From an uncultured Winogradskyella sp. (GTDB taxonomy: Bacteria; Bacteroidota; Bacteroidia; Flavobacteriales; Flavobacteriaceae): a stretch of 64,000 bases of DNA. The DNA is taken from assembly GCF_947495255.1 (NCBI RefSeq), contig NZ_CANLYI010000009.1, forward strand, positions 62,001 through 126,000. Reading direction: 5' to 3'. The position numbers were made by a program, and so were the translations under genes. The notes under the pieces are model-generated. The model saw nothing but the letters and a program-made list of their open reading frames with translations. It searched no databases and was not told where the DNA came from. Positions 7,644 through 18,954 of the stretch are shown in pieces. The stretch's first letter is position 1. Every line of letters starts with the position of its first letter.

Positions 7644-9695
7644 TTACTCAGGATACTCAATCCTTAGATGGTAAATATTAGCCAATTTATGTTTAAGAAC
7701 TTTCTTAATGGATTGAATTTCTTTAAATGTAATATCCGCATTTAAAAACTGACCTGCTTCCATCTGCTTATCTATAATATTTTCTACAAACTCATTTATT
7801 TTAGTACTTGTAGGCTCTTTTAAGCTTTTAGAAGCGGCTTCTACACTATCACACATCATCAATATAGCTGTTTCTTTACTAAATGGTTTAGGTCCAGGAT
7901 AGGTAAAATCTTTAATATCAACCAATTCATTAACAGCCTTTTCTTTCATGTAAAAATAATAAACTAAACTAGTACCATGATGTGTTCTTATAAAATCAAT
8001 AACGCGATCTGGTAATTTATGTTTTTTTGCTATTTCAATACCATTTAAGGTATGCTCAATAATAATTTTAGCACTCTCCTTACTAGAGAGTTCGTCATGA
8101 GGATTAATACCAGTACTTTGATTTTCTGTAAAATACGTTGGGTTTTTCATCTTTCCAATATCATGATACAATGCTCCTACCCTAATTAACATAGCATTGG
8201 CTCCAATTTCATTAGCTGAAGCTTCTGCCAAATTCGCCACGTTTAATGAATGATGAAATGTACCTGGTGCTCTATTAGATAATTCTTTTAATAATTTAGT
8301 ATTGGTATCTGATAACTCCAGTAATGATACATCTGAGACTAATCCGAATATCTTCTCATAGATATAAATTAAGGGCTGCACAAATAATGTAGCAAGGCCA
8401 CACAGTATAAACAAACCAAATGTTTCCCATTTTAGTCCTGTTAATTGACCTTCGTGAATTACGAAAAAAGCAAAATAAGCAATTATGTATATAAAGGTAA
8501 TTTGTCCTACAGAAATAAATAGATTTGCTCTTTTATATAATTCTGAAACAGTCAATATAGTTACCATTCCTGCAATAATTTGAAGAAACATATATTCGTA
8601 ACTATTAGGTACAATAAACCCTAAAAGTAATACTGTAAGAACATGAGCAAATAAGCCTAATCTCGCATCAAAAAAGGCTTTTAAAACCAATGGTAATATA
8701 CACAGTGGCACTACATATATATATTGTGAATTAAAATTAATGACTACAGTGGTTAACAATATCATTAAGGCAATATTGAAAAATATAAAAGTGACTTTAG
8801 TATTATCTAAAAAGACTTCAATTCTATACTTTCGTAAAAACAAAAGCAACATTAGCAATGCCAATGCCACTAAAAGCGTATAAGCTACAAGTACCCAATT
8901 ATAGTTGGTTGTATTCCAAACATGAGACTCATATTCAGATTTTAATGAACTTAAAATATCATATTGGTCTGCTTCTATTACTTGTCCTTTTGAAACGATT
9001 AACTGGTCTTTTTCAATCTGACCTCTAGTCAAAGCTATTTTAGACAATTCTTCTTCAAGAACTTTTTGACTTAAACTTTTATTTAGACTAATATTAGGTT
9101 TAATGACATCGAAAAAAATTGAAATCATTCGCTTTTTAACATCAATGGATAGACTACTACCTAAATCCTTTTCTACAAGTTGCCGAAGTTCTCCTAATTC
9201 ATTTAAACTACCATATTGCAACTCACTCTGAACTTTGTTAGAAATTGTCAACACTGCAGTACGATCATCAGAATAACTATATTCTAAATCTAAAATTCCT
9301 GGATTATATAATTTATTGACTATAAATTTCCCTTCTTTATATAAATTAGAATTTTCAATACTATATGCACTTGAGTCCTCAAATACCTGATTAAACCTAA
9401 CTAAATAATTAGATAAAACCTGACTCTCCATATTCTTATTTACTTCGAAGTAAACAGGGCTTTGAGCTTCAATTTCAAGTTTTTCTTTCTCAATTTCGGC
9501 ACTAGATTTCTTTATTGCAAAGTTAAAAGGTGCATATAAATTCTCTGATTGCCAAGGTTTACTTTTTTCAAAAGAATATCTAAATTTTCCTGTTTTTGGG
9601 AAAAGGTAAACTATAAATAATGTGGTAACCAAGTACAACAATATTTTGTAGCCTAAAGCGTGATTCTTATACCATTTATTAAGGAATCCATTCAT
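7644..9695 (-). CDS. pgpH: PgpH-like membrane HD-domain phosphodiesterase (7TMR-HDED / 7TM / HDIG)
   Basis: 683 residues from the ATG chosen here; a TTG two codons upstream is an alternative. One N-terminal membrane segment (about 15-32) is followed by a large extracytoplasmic 7TMR-HDED domain (about 45-260), a block of seven membrane helices (about 270-450) and a cytoplasmic HD domain. The HD domain contains 'F-H-H-S-L-N-V-A-N-L' and the signature 'H-D-I-G-K-M' near 508. This is the architecture of PgpH, which hydrolyses the second messenger c-di-AMP to pApA. Activity of this protein on c-di-AMP is inferred from architecture. It may adjust cell-wall and osmotic balance in response to an external signal. 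It diverges from the thiolase gene. Confidence 0.88.
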   Translation of the reverse strand: MNGFLNKWYKNHALGYKILLYLVTTLFIVYLFPKTGKFRYSFEKSKPWQSENLYAPFNFAIKKSSAEIEKEKLEIEAQSPVYFEVNKNMESQVLSNYLVRFNQVFEDSSAYSIENSNLYKEGKFIVNKLYNPGILDLEYSYSDDRTAVLTISNKVQSELQYGSLNELGELRQLVEKDLGSSLSIDVKKRMISIFFDVIKPNISLNKSLSQKVLEEELSKIALTRGQIEKDQLIVSKGQVIEADQYDILSSLKSEYESHVWNTTNYNWVLVAYTLLVALALLMLLLFLRKYRIEVFLDNTKVTFIFFNIALMILLTTVVINFNSQYIYVVPLCILPLVLKAFFDARLGLFAHVLTVLLLGFIVPNSYEYMFLQIIAGMVTILTVSELYKRANLFISVGQITFIYIIAYFAFFVIHEGQLTGLKWETFGLFILCGLATLFVQPLIYIYEKIFGLVSDVSLLELSDTNTKLLKELSNRAPGTFHHSLNVANLAEASANEIGANAMLIRVGALYHDIGKMKNPTYFTENQSTGINPHDELSSKESAKIIIEHTLNGIEIAKKHKLPDRVIDFIRTHHGTSLVYYFYMKEKAVNELVDIKDFTYPGPKPFSKETAILMMCDSVEAASKSLKEPTSTKINEFVENIIDKQMEAGQFLNADITFKEIQSIKKVLKHKLANIYHLRIEYPE

Positions 9696-9809
9696 ATACA
9701 ATCAAATGTAATAAATATTAAAATTTTAGACGGCTAATATCAATAATACATTCTAAAATCTCTTAAAAAATGTTTAATTTCGCATTAAATAACATCAAAC
9801 AATTTTATT

Positions 9810-10988
9810 ATGAACAAGGAAGTCGTTATCGTTTCTGCGGTTAGAACACCTATTGGAAGTTTTTTAGGAAGTTTATCTTCTGTACCTGCTCCAAGATTAG
9901 GAGCTGCTGCTATAAAAGGAGCTTTAGATAAGATTAATTTGAAACCAGAACTGGTCAATGAAGTCATTATGGGTAATGTAGTGCAAGCTGGTACAGGTCA
10001 GGCACCTGCTAGACAAGCTGCAATTTATGCTGGCTTACCAAATACAACACCTTGTACTACGATTAATAAAGTTTGTGCTTCTGGAATGAAAGCTGTTATG
10101 CAAGCTGCTCAAGCTATTCAATTAGGGGATGCAGATATTATTGTTGCTGGTGGAATGGAAAACATGAGTTCAATACCTCATTATTACCATGCACGTACTG
10201 GTACAAAATTTGGGCCTGCTACACTTGAAGATGGTATGCAAAAAGATGGTTTAGTTGATGCTTACGATAATAATGCAATGGGAGTTAGTGCTGATGCTTG
10301 TGCTACAGAATATAAATTCTCTAGAGAAGATCAAGATGCATTTGCTGTTCAATCTTACGAGCGCTCTAAAGCTGCTTGGGATGCTGGAAAATTTAAAGAA
10401 GAAGTAATACCAGTTGAAGTTCCTCAACGTCGTGGAGAACCTGTTATTGTTGATACAGACGAAGAGTATACTAATGTTAAAATGGAAAAGATTCCTGTAT
10501 TACGTCCTGCTTTTACAAAAGACGGAACCGTCACTGCTGCAAATGCATCTACAATTAATGATGGTGCTGCTGCACTTATATTAATGAGTAAAGACAAGGC
10601 TAATGAATTAGGTTTAAAACCTATTGCAACAATAAAAGGGTATGCTGATGCTGCACACGAACCAGAATGGTTTACAACGGCACCATCAAAAGCATTACCG
10701 AAAGCGTTGGCAAAGGCTAATGTAGAGTTAAGTGATGTTGATTATTTTGAATTTAACGAAGCATTTTCTATAGTTGGATTAGCAAACATGAAAATTTTAG
10801 GATTAAACGATAGTAATGTAAATGTTAATGGAGGCGCTGTTTCTTTAGGTCATCCACTTGGATGCTCAGGAGCTCGAATTCTTGTAACATTAATTAATGT
10901 TTTACATCAAAATAATGCTAAACTAGGAGCTGCTGCTATCTGTAATGGTGGTGGTGGCGCTTCCGCTTTAGTATTAGAAATCGCTTAA
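9810..10988 (+). CDS. atoB: Acetyl-CoA C-acetyltransferase (thiolase)
   Basis: 392 residues, the standard length for thiolase II. The nucleophilic Cys is C89 in 'N-K-V-C-A-S-G-M-K'. The acid/base residues are H348 in 'G-H-P-L-G-C-S-G' and C378 in 'I-C-N-G-G-G-G-A-S'. It condenses two acetyl-CoA to acetoacetyl-CoA or runs the reverse reaction; the residues around the active site favour the biosynthetic short-chain type over the fatty-acid oxidation (FadA) type, but this is not certain. No beta-oxidation partner lies beside it. A small NlpC/P60 gene begins 9 bases after the stop and is probably co-transcribed, without an obvious metabolic link. Confidence 0.93.
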   Translation: MNKEVVIVSAVRTPIGSFLGSLSSVPAPRLGAAAIKGALDKINLKPELVNEVIMGNVVQAGTGQAPARQAAIYAGLPNTTPCTTINKVCASGMKAVMQAAQAIQLGDADIIVAGGMENMSSIPHYYHARTGTKFGPATLEDGMQKDGLVDAYDNNAMGVSADACATEYKFSREDQDAFAVQSYERSKAAWDAGKFKEEVIPVEVPQRRGEPVIVDTDEEYTNVKMEKIPVLRPAFTKDGTVTAANASTINDGAAALILMSKDKANELGLKPIATIKGYADAAHEPEWFTTAPSKALPKALAKANVELSDVDYFEFNEAFSIVGLANMKILGLNDSNVNVNGGAVSLGHPLGCSGARILVTLINVLHQNNAKLGAAAICNGGGGASALVLEIA

Positions 10989-10997
10989 CCAAATTTT

Positions 10998-11747
10998 ATG
11001 CAATACGGCATTTGCAATCTTGGCATTGTACCCATACGATTAGAACCTAGCGATACCAGTGAAATGGTAACGCAAGCATTGTACGGTGATTTTTTTAAAG
11101 TGCTAGAGCAGCGAAAAAAATGGAGTCGTATTCGCTTTGCTTTCGATAATTATGAAGGTTGGATCGATAATAAGCAATACTTAGAAATTGAAGAGTCTAA
11201 TTATATTGAACTTCAATCAGCAGGTATAAAATTATCTAAAGATTTAATTGAGTTTGTTTCAGATGATTTAAACAACCTTTATCCAATTCCCGTAGGTTCA
11301 GATTTAAATGGTTTACAATTGCTAAATCATAACTTTGATGGATCTTCTTTGACTTCAAAAAGTAATAAAGAAAACATTATCAATACATCGTTTTTGTATT
11401 TAAATGCACCATATTTCTGGGGAGGAAAAACACCATTTGGTATTGATTGTTCTGGCTTTACACAAATGGTTTATAAACTTAATGGTTATTCTCTACTCAG
11501 AGATGCTTCAGAACAAGCAACTCAGGGAGAAGCTTTAAGTTTTATTGAAGAAAGCGAACCTGGAGACTTAGCATTTTTTGATAATAATGAAGGCCACATA
11601 ACACATGTTGGTATTATTATGAAAGATAATTATATTATACATGCACATGGCAAAGTTAGAATTGACCGTTTAGATCATAGTGGTATTTATAACAAAGAGA
11701 AAAATATGCATACTCATAAACTCAGAGTAATAAAAAAAATAGTATAA
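10998..11747 (+). CDS. NlpC/P60 (C40) peptidase with N-terminal SH3-like domain
   Basis: 249 residues. The N-terminal 70 or so residues form an SH3b-like domain ('G-I-V-P-I-R-L-E-P-S-D-T-S-E-M-V-T-Q-A-L-Y-G'). The C-terminal half is the peptidase, with catalytic C151 in 'G-I-D-C-S-G-F' and H203 in 'T-H-V-G-I', and a third polar residue supplied by the 'I-I-H-A-H-G' segment. Such enzymes cut D-Glu-diaminopimelate bonds in muropeptides. No signal peptide is visible. It may therefore act in the cytoplasm in muropeptide recycling, like the dipeptidyl-peptidase VI group, which also has an SH3 domain (inference). Confidence 0.88.
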   Translation: MQYGICNLGIVPIRLEPSDTSEMVTQALYGDFFKVLEQRKKWSRIRFAFDNYEGWIDNKQYLEIEESNYIELQSAGIKLSKDLIEFVSDDLNNLYPIPVGSDLNGLQLLNHNFDGSSLTSKSNKENIINTSFLYLNAPYFWGGKTPFGIDCSGFTQMVYKLNGYSLLRDASEQATQGEALSFIEESEPGDLAFFDNNEGHITHVGIIMKDNYIIHAHGKVRIDRLDHSGIYNKEKNMHTHKLRVIKKIV

Positions 11748-11778
11748 AAAAAAGCGACTAAAATTAGCCGCTTTTTTT
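11746..11778. terminator. Bidirectional terminator
   Basis: AAAAAAAAGCGACTA pairs with TAGCCGCTTTTTTT with one mismatch around a short loop. It separates the convergent NlpC/P60 and TPR genes. Confidence 0.75.
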
Positions 11779-11798
11779 ATTTACAAATTCTATTAGAA

Positions 11799-13088
11799 TT
11801 AATTTCCACCAGCTGCTGCTTCCATTGATTCATATTTAGCTTTCATCGCTTTAAATTTATCAGTGTCTCCAATTGCACTATATAAATTCATTAAGTTTTT
11901 AGCTGTATTAATGCTTTCATTTAAGCTTAATGATTTTTCCAAATATGGAATAGCCTCTAAATAAAGTTTGTTTACTTTAGCTTTAATTTCATCATATTTG
12001 TTATAATTAGGAGAATTGCTTTCTAAAATAGCATTCATTTCCTCAATATACTTAGCTTCATCCGATAAAATTACAAATGCCATATTTAAGTTAGCATTAT
12101 TATAATTTGGATCCACATCTAAAGCTTTTTGATAATATTTCTTTGCCTCTTCAGTGTTATCAGACTCTCCTAATAATGCTCCTAAATTATATAAGAATTC
12201 TGCATTACCATCAGCCTTTGCAGAAGCTTCATCAATCAATTCAGTAAACTTATCTTTATTACCTAGCTTTAAATAAGTCTGTGCTTGCACAACAATCAAT
12301 CCTAAATCGTCTGGATTTTCAGCTCTTGCTTCTACCGTTGCTGCTAAAGCTTTTTCACTTTCTCCTTGATCCGCATAAATAAGGGCAATGTTTTTTACAA
12401 TTTCAGATCTTCTAGATTCTGTTTTAACATCTCTTGGTTTAATATGTGTTTTTAAGGTTTTTACAGCGAAATCTCTTCCAGCTTTATCAGCATACAACAC
12501 CTCTTCTCCAGATTCTTTATCCGTAGCAAAGTGATTCATTGCAATACCTGTATAACCTAAATCACCAAGTTCTATATAGTAACCTAATGCACTAGGATAA
12601 TCATTTGCTTTTATTGATGAATAAGCTGCACTATATAAATATGAAGTGTCTTGTGGAGAAATTCTGTAGATTTTTTCAAATCTGTCAGCTGCTGCTTCAA
12701 AGTTATTACTATTAAAAGCATCATTTGCTTTGGTAATAAAAGTGTTAAACATTTTAGATTTCATATCATTAGCCTGCTCTGTATATTTTAGCTTACCAAT
12801 TGAAGATTCTAATGTTTTTAATTGATCCAAAGTCTCAATTGCATCATCAATATTTGCGTCTGTACCAGCACCATTAGCATATAAAGCTTGTGCCTTCAAA
12901 TAATAAAATTTTGCTTTAGACTTATCATCCATGTTTCCAATTAAGGCTTCCGCTGATGATATTGCTGCTTTGGCATCCGAGAAGTTTACATTTTTAAGTG
13001 CTTTTTCAATAGCCTTTAACTCATTCTTTTGAGCATAAGACATTGATCCAATTGCCAATAAAAGCACTAATGTCATTAATTTTTTCAT
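11799..13088 (-). CDS. Secreted tetratricopeptide-repeat protein downstream of gyrA
   Basis: 429 residues with a signal peptide ('L-M-T-L-V-L-L-L-A-I-G-S-M-S-Y-A-Q', cleavage about residue 20), so it is periplasmic or surface exposed. The mature part is helical throughout, with TPR units that are easiest to see near 'N-F-E-A-A-A-D-R-F-E-K-I-Y-R-I-S-P' (about 130) and 'E-E-A-K-K-Y-Y-Q-K-A-L-D-V-D-P-N-Y' (about 318). The specific partner is unknown. It follows gyrA by 28 bases on the same strand and is probably transcribed with it. This linkage occurs in other Flavobacteria, but no functional link to gyrase is implied, because the two proteins act in different compartments. Confidence 0.85.
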   Translation of the reverse strand: MKKLMTLVLLLAIGSMSYAQKNELKAIEKALKNVNFSDAKAAISSAEALIGNMDDKSKAKFYYLKAQALYANGAGTDANIDDAIETLDQLKTLESSIGKLKYTEQANDMKSKMFNTFITKANDAFNSNNFEAAADRFEKIYRISPQDTSYLYSAAYSSIKANDYPSALGYYIELGDLGYTGIAMNHFATDKESGEEVLYADKAGRDFAVKTLKTHIKPRDVKTESRRSEIVKNIALIYADQGESEKALAATVEARAENPDDLGLIVVQAQTYLKLGNKDKFTELIDEASAKADGNAEFLYNLGALLGESDNTEEAKKYYQKALDVDPNYNNANLNMAFVILSDEAKYIEEMNAILESNSPNYNKYDEIKAKVNKLYLEAIPYLEKSLSLNESINTAKNLMNLYSAIGDTDKFKAMKAKYESMEAAAGGN

Positions 13089-13116
13089 CTTGTAATAAAT
13101 AGTTTATTGTTTAATA

Positions 13117-15669
13117 TTAATTTTCAGTTTCATTATTATCAATAGCCGTGCCACCCTCATTAGAGTCCTCATTATCAGTTACATTATCTTCAATAAGTTC
13201 CCCTTCTATATCTTCTATATCCTCTTCATCATCTTTCATCACTTTTGCCACAGCTGCAATAGAATCGTTACCTTTAAGGTTAATTAGTTTCACCCCTTGA
13301 GTTGCTCGTCCCATTACACGTAAATCTGCTACTGCCATACGAATTGCAATACCAGATTTATTGATGATCATTAAATCATCTTCATCTGTTACATTTTTAA
13401 TTGATACTAAATTACCAGTCTTTTCAGTGATAGAAATAGTTTTCACACCTTTTCCACCTCTGTTGGTAATTCTGTAATCTTCTAAGCTAGAACGTTTTCC
13501 ATATCCATTTTCAGAAACAACAAGAATGTTACTTTCCATATCATCAACAGCAATCATTCCTATAACTTCATCTGTTTTTTCATCTTGAAGTCTAATTCCA
13601 CGAACACCAGAGGCATTTCTACCCATTGGTCTTGTCTTAGCTTCTTCAAAACGAATTGCTTTACCTGATTTTAAAGCCAACATTACTTGACTTTCACCTG
13701 TTGTTAACTTTGCTTCTAATAAAACATCATCTTCTTTAATAGTAATAGCATTAATACCATTAGATCTAGGACGAGAATATTGTTCTAATGAAGTTTTCTT
13801 AACCTGACCTTGTTTAGTCGCCATTATGACATAATGACTATTAATATAATCTTCATCTTTTAAATCTTGAGTACAAATGAAAGCCATCACTTTATCATCT
13901 TGCTCAATATTTATTAAATTCTGAATTGCCCTACCTTTTGAAGTTTTAGAACCTTCTGGAATTTCATAAACACGCATCCAGAAACATTTTCCTTTTTGTG
14001 TAAAGAATAACATATATTGATGGTTAGTACCAACAAATAAATGCTCTAAGAAATCTTCATTACGAGTTGTTGAAGCTTTCTGCCCAACTCCTCCTCTATT
14101 TTGAGTTTTATATTCTGTAAGCGAAGTACGTTTAATGTAACCAGCATGAGAAATTGTAATTACAACTTGTGCATCTGGTATCATATCTTCAATACTCAAG
14201 TCTCCACCTGCATATTCTATAACAGAACGACGGTCATCACCATATTTATCTCTAACAACTTCAAGTTCTCCTTTAATAATATCCATACGACGGTCTTTCC
14301 TGTCTAAGATGTCTTTAAGATCTATAATTGTTTTCATTATTTCTTCATACTCAGCACGCAATTTGTCTTGTTCTAGACCTGTCAACTGACGTAAACGCAT
14401 CTCAACAATAGCTTTTGCCTGAATTTCTGACAGTTTAAATCGTTCAATTAAATTATTTCGAGCTTCTTCTGCATTAGATGATGCACGAATAATCTTAATT
14501 ACTTCATCAATATTATCTGAAGCAATAATTAAACCTTCTAATATATGAGCACGTTCTTCTGCTTTTCGTAATTCATAAGTGGTACGTCTAACAACAACAT
14601 CATGTCTGTGCTCTACGAAATAATGAATTAACTCTTTTAAATTTAATAATTGAGGACGACCATTGACAAGTGCAATATTATTTACACTAAAAGACGTCTG
14701 CAACGAAGTATATTTATATAATTTATTAAGTACAATATTAGGAATAGCATCACGTTTTAATACGTAAACAATTCGCATTCCATTTCTATCAGACTCATCT
14801 CTAATTGTAGAAATACCCTCTAATTTTTTATCGTTAATAATATCAGCAGTTTTCTTAATCATGTCTGCTTTATTAACTTGGTAAGGAATCTCAGAAACAA
14901 TAATACATTCTCTACCCTGTACTTCTTCGATAATTGCCTTTCCACGCATTACAATACGTCCACGACCTGTATGAAAAGCTTCCTTTACACCATCATAACC
15001 GTAAATTGTTCCACCTGTTGGAAAATCTGGAGCTTTAATGTGTTGCATTAACTCATCAATCTCTATATCGTTATTCTCTATATAAGCAATGGTTCCATCT
15101 ACAACTTCAGTTAAATTGTGAGGAGGCATATTCGTAGCCATACCAACCGCAATACCAGAAGCTCCATTAACTAAAAGACCAGGAATACGAGTTGGCAATA
15201 CCGTTGGTTCTTCAAGAGTATCATCAAAGTTCAATTTATGATCTACAGTTTCTTTGTCAATATCTGCCAACATATCCTCAGATATCTTACGCATTCTTGC
15301 CTCTGTATAACGCATTGCTGCCGGACTATCGCCATCTACAGATCCAAAGTTACCTTGTCCATCGACTAACATATAACGTAAACTCCATTCTTGAGCCATA
15401 CGTACCATTGCATCATAAACGGAAGTATCACCATGTGGATGGTACTTTCCTAAAACTTCACCTACAATTCTTGCTGATTTTTTATGTGCACTATTTGCTC
15501 TAATACCAAGTTCATGCATACCATAAAGTACACGTCTATGAACCGGTTTTAAACCATCTCTTACATCTGGTAACGCACGTGACACAATGACTGACATTGA
15601 ATAATCAATGTAAGCCGATTTCATTTCATCTTCAATGTTAATTGGAATGAGTTTTTCTCCTTCTGCCAT
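13117..15669 (-). CDS. gyrA: DNA gyrase subunit A
   Basis: 850 residues, full length. The catalytic Tyr is Y121 in '[10 protein letters not shown]' (E. coli Y122). The winged-helix and tower domains are followed by a beta-pinwheel C-terminal domain that contains the GyrA box-like 'Q-N-R-G-G-V-G-Q' and several related 'N-R-G-G-K-G-V'/'G-R-x-A-x-G-V' blade motifs. The protein ends in an acidic tail. With GyrB it introduces negative supercoils and is the quinolone target. The quinolone region reads '[10 protein letters not shown]', so Thr82 replaces E. coli Ser83 while Asp86 is kept. Thr is normal for Flavobacteria and is not by itself a resistance mutation. Confidence 0.98.
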   Translation of the reverse strand: MAEGEKLIPINIEDEMKSAYIDYSMSVIVSRALPDVRDGLKPVHRRVLYGMHELGIRANSAHKKSARIVGEVLGKYHPHGDTSVYDAMVRMAQEWSLRYMLVDGQGNFGSVDGDSPAAMRYTEARMRKISEDMLADIDKETVDHKLNFDDTLEEPTVLPTRIPGLLVNGASGIAVGMATNMPPHNLTEVVDGTIAYIENNDIEIDELMQHIKAPDFPTGGTIYGYDGVKEAFHTGRGRIVMRGKAIIEEVQGRECIIVSEIPYQVNKADMIKKTADIINDKKLEGISTIRDESDRNGMRIVYVLKRDAIPNIVLNKLYKYTSLQTSFSVNNIALVNGRPQLLNLKELIHYFVEHRHDVVVRRTTYELRKAEERAHILEGLIIASDNIDEVIKIIRASSNAEEARNNLIERFKLSEIQAKAIVEMRLRQLTGLEQDKLRAEYEEIMKTIIDLKDILDRKDRRMDIIKGELEVVRDKYGDDRRSVIEYAGGDLSIEDMIPDAQVVITISHAGYIKRTSLTEYKTQNRGGVGQKASTTRNEDFLEHLFVGTNHQYMLFFTQKGKCFWMRVYEIPEGSKTSKGRAIQNLINIEQDDKVMAFICTQDLKDEDYINSHYVIMATKQGQVKKTSLEQYSRPRSNGINAITIKEDDVLLEAKLTTGESQVMLALKSGKAIRFEEAKTRPMGRNASGVRGIRLQDEKTDEVIGMIAVDDMESNILVVSENGYGKRSSLEDYRITNRGGKGVKTISITEKTGNLVSIKNVTDEDDLMIINKSGIAIRMAVADLRVMGRATQGVKLINLKGNDSIAAVAKVMKDDEEDIEDIEGELIEDNVTDNEDSNEGGTAIDNNETEN

Positions 15670-15943
15670 ATATAAAATTAATTAGTTTTTTTGTGAATTT
15701 TCATAACGTGCTAATATAACCAAAATACCACTGTTTTTAAATAAATTCGACTTGCTTTTTAGGATTTTTTATTAACAATATTTAATATCTTTTTCGTTAA
15801 TAAGTATCTCCTATTTTCCTTTGATTTAAAATGCTTTTTTACTCTCTTCGTTTACTACAGAAAATAAACATATAATTTAAGGTATGGTTTTTGCCTTATA
15901 CCTAATATGTTTTTATTATTTTTAAAGCAGAAAGGAATATAGT

Positions 15944-18493
15944 ATGGATGATAATTTTTCCCCAAGAGTTAAAGATGTTATTGCTTACAGCAAAGAAGAA
16001 GCGCTACGTTTAGGTCACGATTTTATTGGCACTGAGCATTTAATGCTTGGCTTATTAAGAGATGGCAACGGTAAAGCAATAGATATTTTAGGCGCATTAG
16101 AAGTTGATCTTAATCACTTAAGGCGTAAAGTAGAGATATTAAGTCCTGCTAACCCAAATATCGTTACAACATCTAACGAAAAAAAGAACTTGCATTTAAC
16201 AAGGCAAGCAGAGCGTGCATTAAAAACAACGTTTTTAGAAGCTAAATTGTTTCAAAGCACCTCAATTAATACAGCACATTTATTATTGTGTATTTTAAGA
16301 AATGAAAATGATCCAACAACTAAGCTTTTAAACAAGCTTAAAGTAGATTATGATAACGTAAAAGAAGAATTTAAATCTATGGCAACTAGCGAAGATGATT
16401 ATTTAGAAACTCCAAAAGCAGAGTCGTTTTCTGATGATGATATGAATGAAGAAGAGGATGCTAAGCAAAATCCATTTGGTGGACAAGCAAGCAAAGCAAA
16501 CAAGAAATCAAAAACTCCTGTATTAGATAATTTTGGAAGAGACTTAACTGTACTTGCAGAAGAAGGCAAATTAGATCCAGTTGTAGGTCGAGAAAAAGAA
16601 ATACAACGTGTATCTCAGATTTTAAGTCGAAGAAAGAAAAACAACCCTTTATTAATAGGTGAACCTGGTGTTGGTAAATCTGCAATTGCAGAAGGACTCG
16701 CGCTTAGAATCGTTAAACGTAAAGTATCACGTACCTTATTTAATAAGCGTGTTGTAACTTTAGATTTGGCAAGTTTAGTTGCTGGAACTAAGTATAGAGG
16801 ACAGTTTGAAGAACGTATGAAAGCTGTTATGAATGAACTTGAAAAGAATGATGATATTATTCTTTTTATAGATGAAATTCATACCATTGTTGGTGCAGGT
16901 GGTGCAACCGGAAGTTTAGATGCTTCTAACATGTTTAAACCAGCATTAGCAAGAGGCGAAATACAATGTATTGGTGCTACTACTCTAGATGAGTACAGAC
17001 AATATATTGAAAAAGATGGTGCTTTAGAACGTCGTTTTCAGAAAGTAATTGTAGAACCAACTACCGTTGAAGAAACAATTGAAATCCTTAATAATATAAA
17101 AGGTAAGTATGAAGAACACCATAATGTGAATTACACTGATGAAGCAATTGAAGCATGTGTAAAGTTAACAAATCGTTATATGACAGAGCGTTTCCTTCCA
17201 GACAAAGCTATTGATGCTTTAGATGAAGCTGGTTCTCGTGTTCATATTACAAATATTGATGTACCAAAACAAATTCTAGAATTAGAAAAGAAACTTGAAG
17301 AAGTTAAAGAAACTAAGAATAGTGTTGTTAAAAAGCAGAAATACGAAGAAGCTGCAAAACTTAGAGATGATGAAAAGCGACTTGAAAAAGAATTAGCAAC
17401 TGCCCAAGAAAAATGGGAAGAAGAAACAAAACAACATAAAGAAATTGTAACTGAAGATAATGTTGCAGATGTGGTTTCTATGATGACAGGAATTCCTGTA
17501 AACAAAATTGCACAGACAGAAATCACAAAGCTTTCACAATTACCAGATCTAATTAAAGGTAAAGTAATTGGACAAGATCAAGCCGTTGCAAAGGTTGTAA
17601 AAGCTATTCAGAGAAACCGAGCCGGACTAAAAGACCCTAATAAACCAATTGGTTCATTTATCTTTTTAGGTCAAACTGGTGTTGGTAAAACACAGTTAGC
17701 AAAAGTTTTAGCTCGTGAGTTGTTTGAAAGCGATGATTCTCTTGTGCGTATAGACATGAGTGAATACATGGAGAAATTCGCGATTTCTCGTTTAATTGGT
17801 GCGCCTCCAGGATACGTAGGATATGAAGAAGGTGGACAATTAACTGAAAAAATAAGACGTAAACCTTATGCTGTAGTTTTATTAGATGAAATTGAAAAAG
17901 CGCATCCAGATGTGTTTAACATGCTATTACAAGTTTTGGATGATGGTTATCTAACTGACAGCTTAGGTCGTAAGATTGATTTTAGAAATACTATCATTAT
18001 TATGACATCTAATATTGGAGCTAGAAAACTTAAAGACTTTGGAACAGGTGTTGGTTTTGGTACTTCAGCAGCAGTTGCTCAAGAATCAGATCATGCTAAA
18101 GCAGTAATAGAAAATGCCTTAAAGAAAGCATTTGCTCCAGAATTCCTTAATAGAATAGATGACGTAATTGTCTTTAATGCTCTAGAAAAAGAAGACATTA
18201 ACAAGATTATTGATATTGAATTAGTTAAACTTATCGAAAGAATTAAAGATTTAGGATATTCCCTTAAACTTACAGACAAAGCAAAAGATTATATTGCTGA
18301 AAAAGGCTTCGATAAACAATATGGAGCAAGACCTTTAAATAGGGCTATTCAAAAATACGTTGAAGATGCCTTAGCTGAGGAAATCATTAATTCAAAAATC
18401 CATGAAGGTGATACCATTACCATGGATTTAGATGAAAAAAATGATGAATTAAGTATTAAGATAAAATCTTCGGAAAAGAAGACTGAATCTTAA
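15944..18493 (+). CDS. clpC: ClpC-type ATP-dependent Clp protease ATPase subunit
   Basis: 849 residues. In order it has two Clp-N repeats (1-145), an acidic linker, AAA+ domain 1 with Walker A 'G-E-P-G-V-G-K-S' at about 239-246, a short coiled middle domain with a UVR-like helix pair ('[13 protein letters not shown]'), and AAA+ domain 2 with Walker A 'G-Q-T-G-V-G-K-T' at about 576-583. The short UVR-containing middle domain marks ClpC rather than ClpB. It unfolds substrates and feeds them to ClpP, in stress and regulatory proteolysis. It diverges from gyrA, and a 24-base hairpin (AGGTAT...ATACCT) lies about 50 bases before the ATG. A strong terminator follows. Confidence 0.95.
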   Translation: MDDNFSPRVKDVIAYSKEEALRLGHDFIGTEHLMLGLLRDGNGKAIDILGALEVDLNHLRRKVEILSPANPNIVTTSNEKKNLHLTRQAERALKTTFLEAKLFQSTSINTAHLLLCILRNENDPTTKLLNKLKVDYDNVKEEFKSMATSEDDYLETPKAESFSDDDMNEEEDAKQNPFGGQASKANKKSKTPVLDNFGRDLTVLAEEGKLDPVVGREKEIQRVSQILSRRKKNNPLLIGEPGVGKSAIAEGLALRIVKRKVSRTLFNKRVVTLDLASLVAGTKYRGQFEERMKAVMNELEKNDDIILFIDEIHTIVGAGGATGSLDASNMFKPALARGEIQCIGATTLDEYRQYIEKDGALERRFQKVIVEPTTVEETIEILNNIKGKYEEHHNVNYTDEAIEACVKLTNRYMTERFLPDKAIDALDEAGSRVHITNIDVPKQILELEKKLEEVKETKNSVVKKQKYEEAAKLRDDEKRLEKELATAQEKWEEETKQHKEIVTEDNVADVVSMMTGIPVNKIAQTEITKLSQLPDLIKGKVIGQDQAVAKVVKAIQRNRAGLKDPNKPIGSFIFLGQTGVGKTQLAKVLARELFESDDSLVRIDMSEYMEKFAISRLIGAPPGYVGYEEGGQLTEKIRRKPYAVVLLDEIEKAHPDVFNMLLQVLDDGYLTDSLGRKIDFRNTIIIMTSNIGARKLKDFGTGVGFGTSAAVAQESDHAKAVIENALKKAFAPEFLNRIDDVIVFNALEKEDINKIIDIELVKLIERIKDLGYSLKLTDKAKDYIAEKGFDKQYGARPLNRAIQKYVEDALAEEIINSKIHEGDTITMDLDEKNDELSIKIKSSEKKTES

Positions 18494-18511
18494 AAAAAGT
18501 CATTCTAAATT

Positions 18512-18547
18512 AAAAAAACTCCTTCGTTATGAAGGAGTTTTTTTTTA
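18512..18547 (+). terminator. clpC terminator
   Basis: AAACTCCTTC pairs with GAAGGAGTTT around a GTTAT loop, followed by a run of nine T. Confidence 0.85.
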
Positions 18548-18554
18548 TTTTACA

Positions 18555-18953
18555 ATGCCCAACCAAAGATTTAGTATGAGAGAACTGCTTACTTTTGACA
18601 TCTGTCAAATGGAAATATATGACAACCACATTATTACAACCGTTAATGAAGGAATACACCTCACTTCTGATGATAATAATATTTTAATAGAAGTCGCAGA
18701 GAAATTTTTTAGCGATAGCAAATTTGTTTATATCTCTAATAGAATTAATTCTTATTCACTTGACCCAAAAGTTTATTACGAAACTTTTAAAGTAAAAAAC
18801 TTACTAGGTCTTGCCATTGTTTCTAGCAATCATAAAGCATTAGGAAATGCAAAAATAGAGCGACTATTTTTTAAAAAGCCTTATAAAATCTTCTCAGATA
18901 TGAAGGAAGCTTTATTATGGACCGATGAATTAGTTAGCAATAGCCCTAATTAA
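18555..18953 (+). CDS. Conserved hypothetical protein (SpoIIAA/STAS-like appearance)
   Basis: 132 residues with no signal peptide or membrane segment. The predicted pattern of alternating strands and helices ('H-I-I-T-T-V-N-E-G-I-H-L-T', 'F-V-Y-I-S-N-R-I-N-S-Y', 'L-L-G-L-A-I-V-S-S-N') resembles the small SpoIIAA/STAS-like fold, but no diagnostic residue is visible and the family is not firmly recognised. It starts directly after the clpC terminator; an in-frame ATG seven codons later could be the true start and would leave more room for a promoter. It ends 1 base before the convergent hutH stop. Confidence 0.65.
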   Translation: MPNQRFSMRELLTFDICQMEIYDNHIITTVNEGIHLTSDDNNILIEVAEKFFSDSKFVYISNRINSYSLDPKVYYETFKVKNLLGLAIVSSNHKALGNAKIERLFFKKPYKIFSDMKEALLWTDELVSNSPN

Positions 18954-18954
18954 T

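Noticed and set aside
15424-15429. GyrA quinolone-resistance substitution at the position of E. coli Ser83
   Set aside because: Thr at this place is the usual residue in Flavobacteria and Asp86 is unchanged, so it does not show acquired resistance.
13927-15503. Open frames on the plus strand inside gyrA
   Set aside because: They lie fully within a highly conserved gene on the other strand and have no recognisable protein features.
15880-15903. Riboswitch or CIRCE-type element before clpC
   Set aside because: Only a 6-bp stem (AGGTAT/ATACCT) is present; it does not match CIRCE or a known riboswitch, and could be chance.
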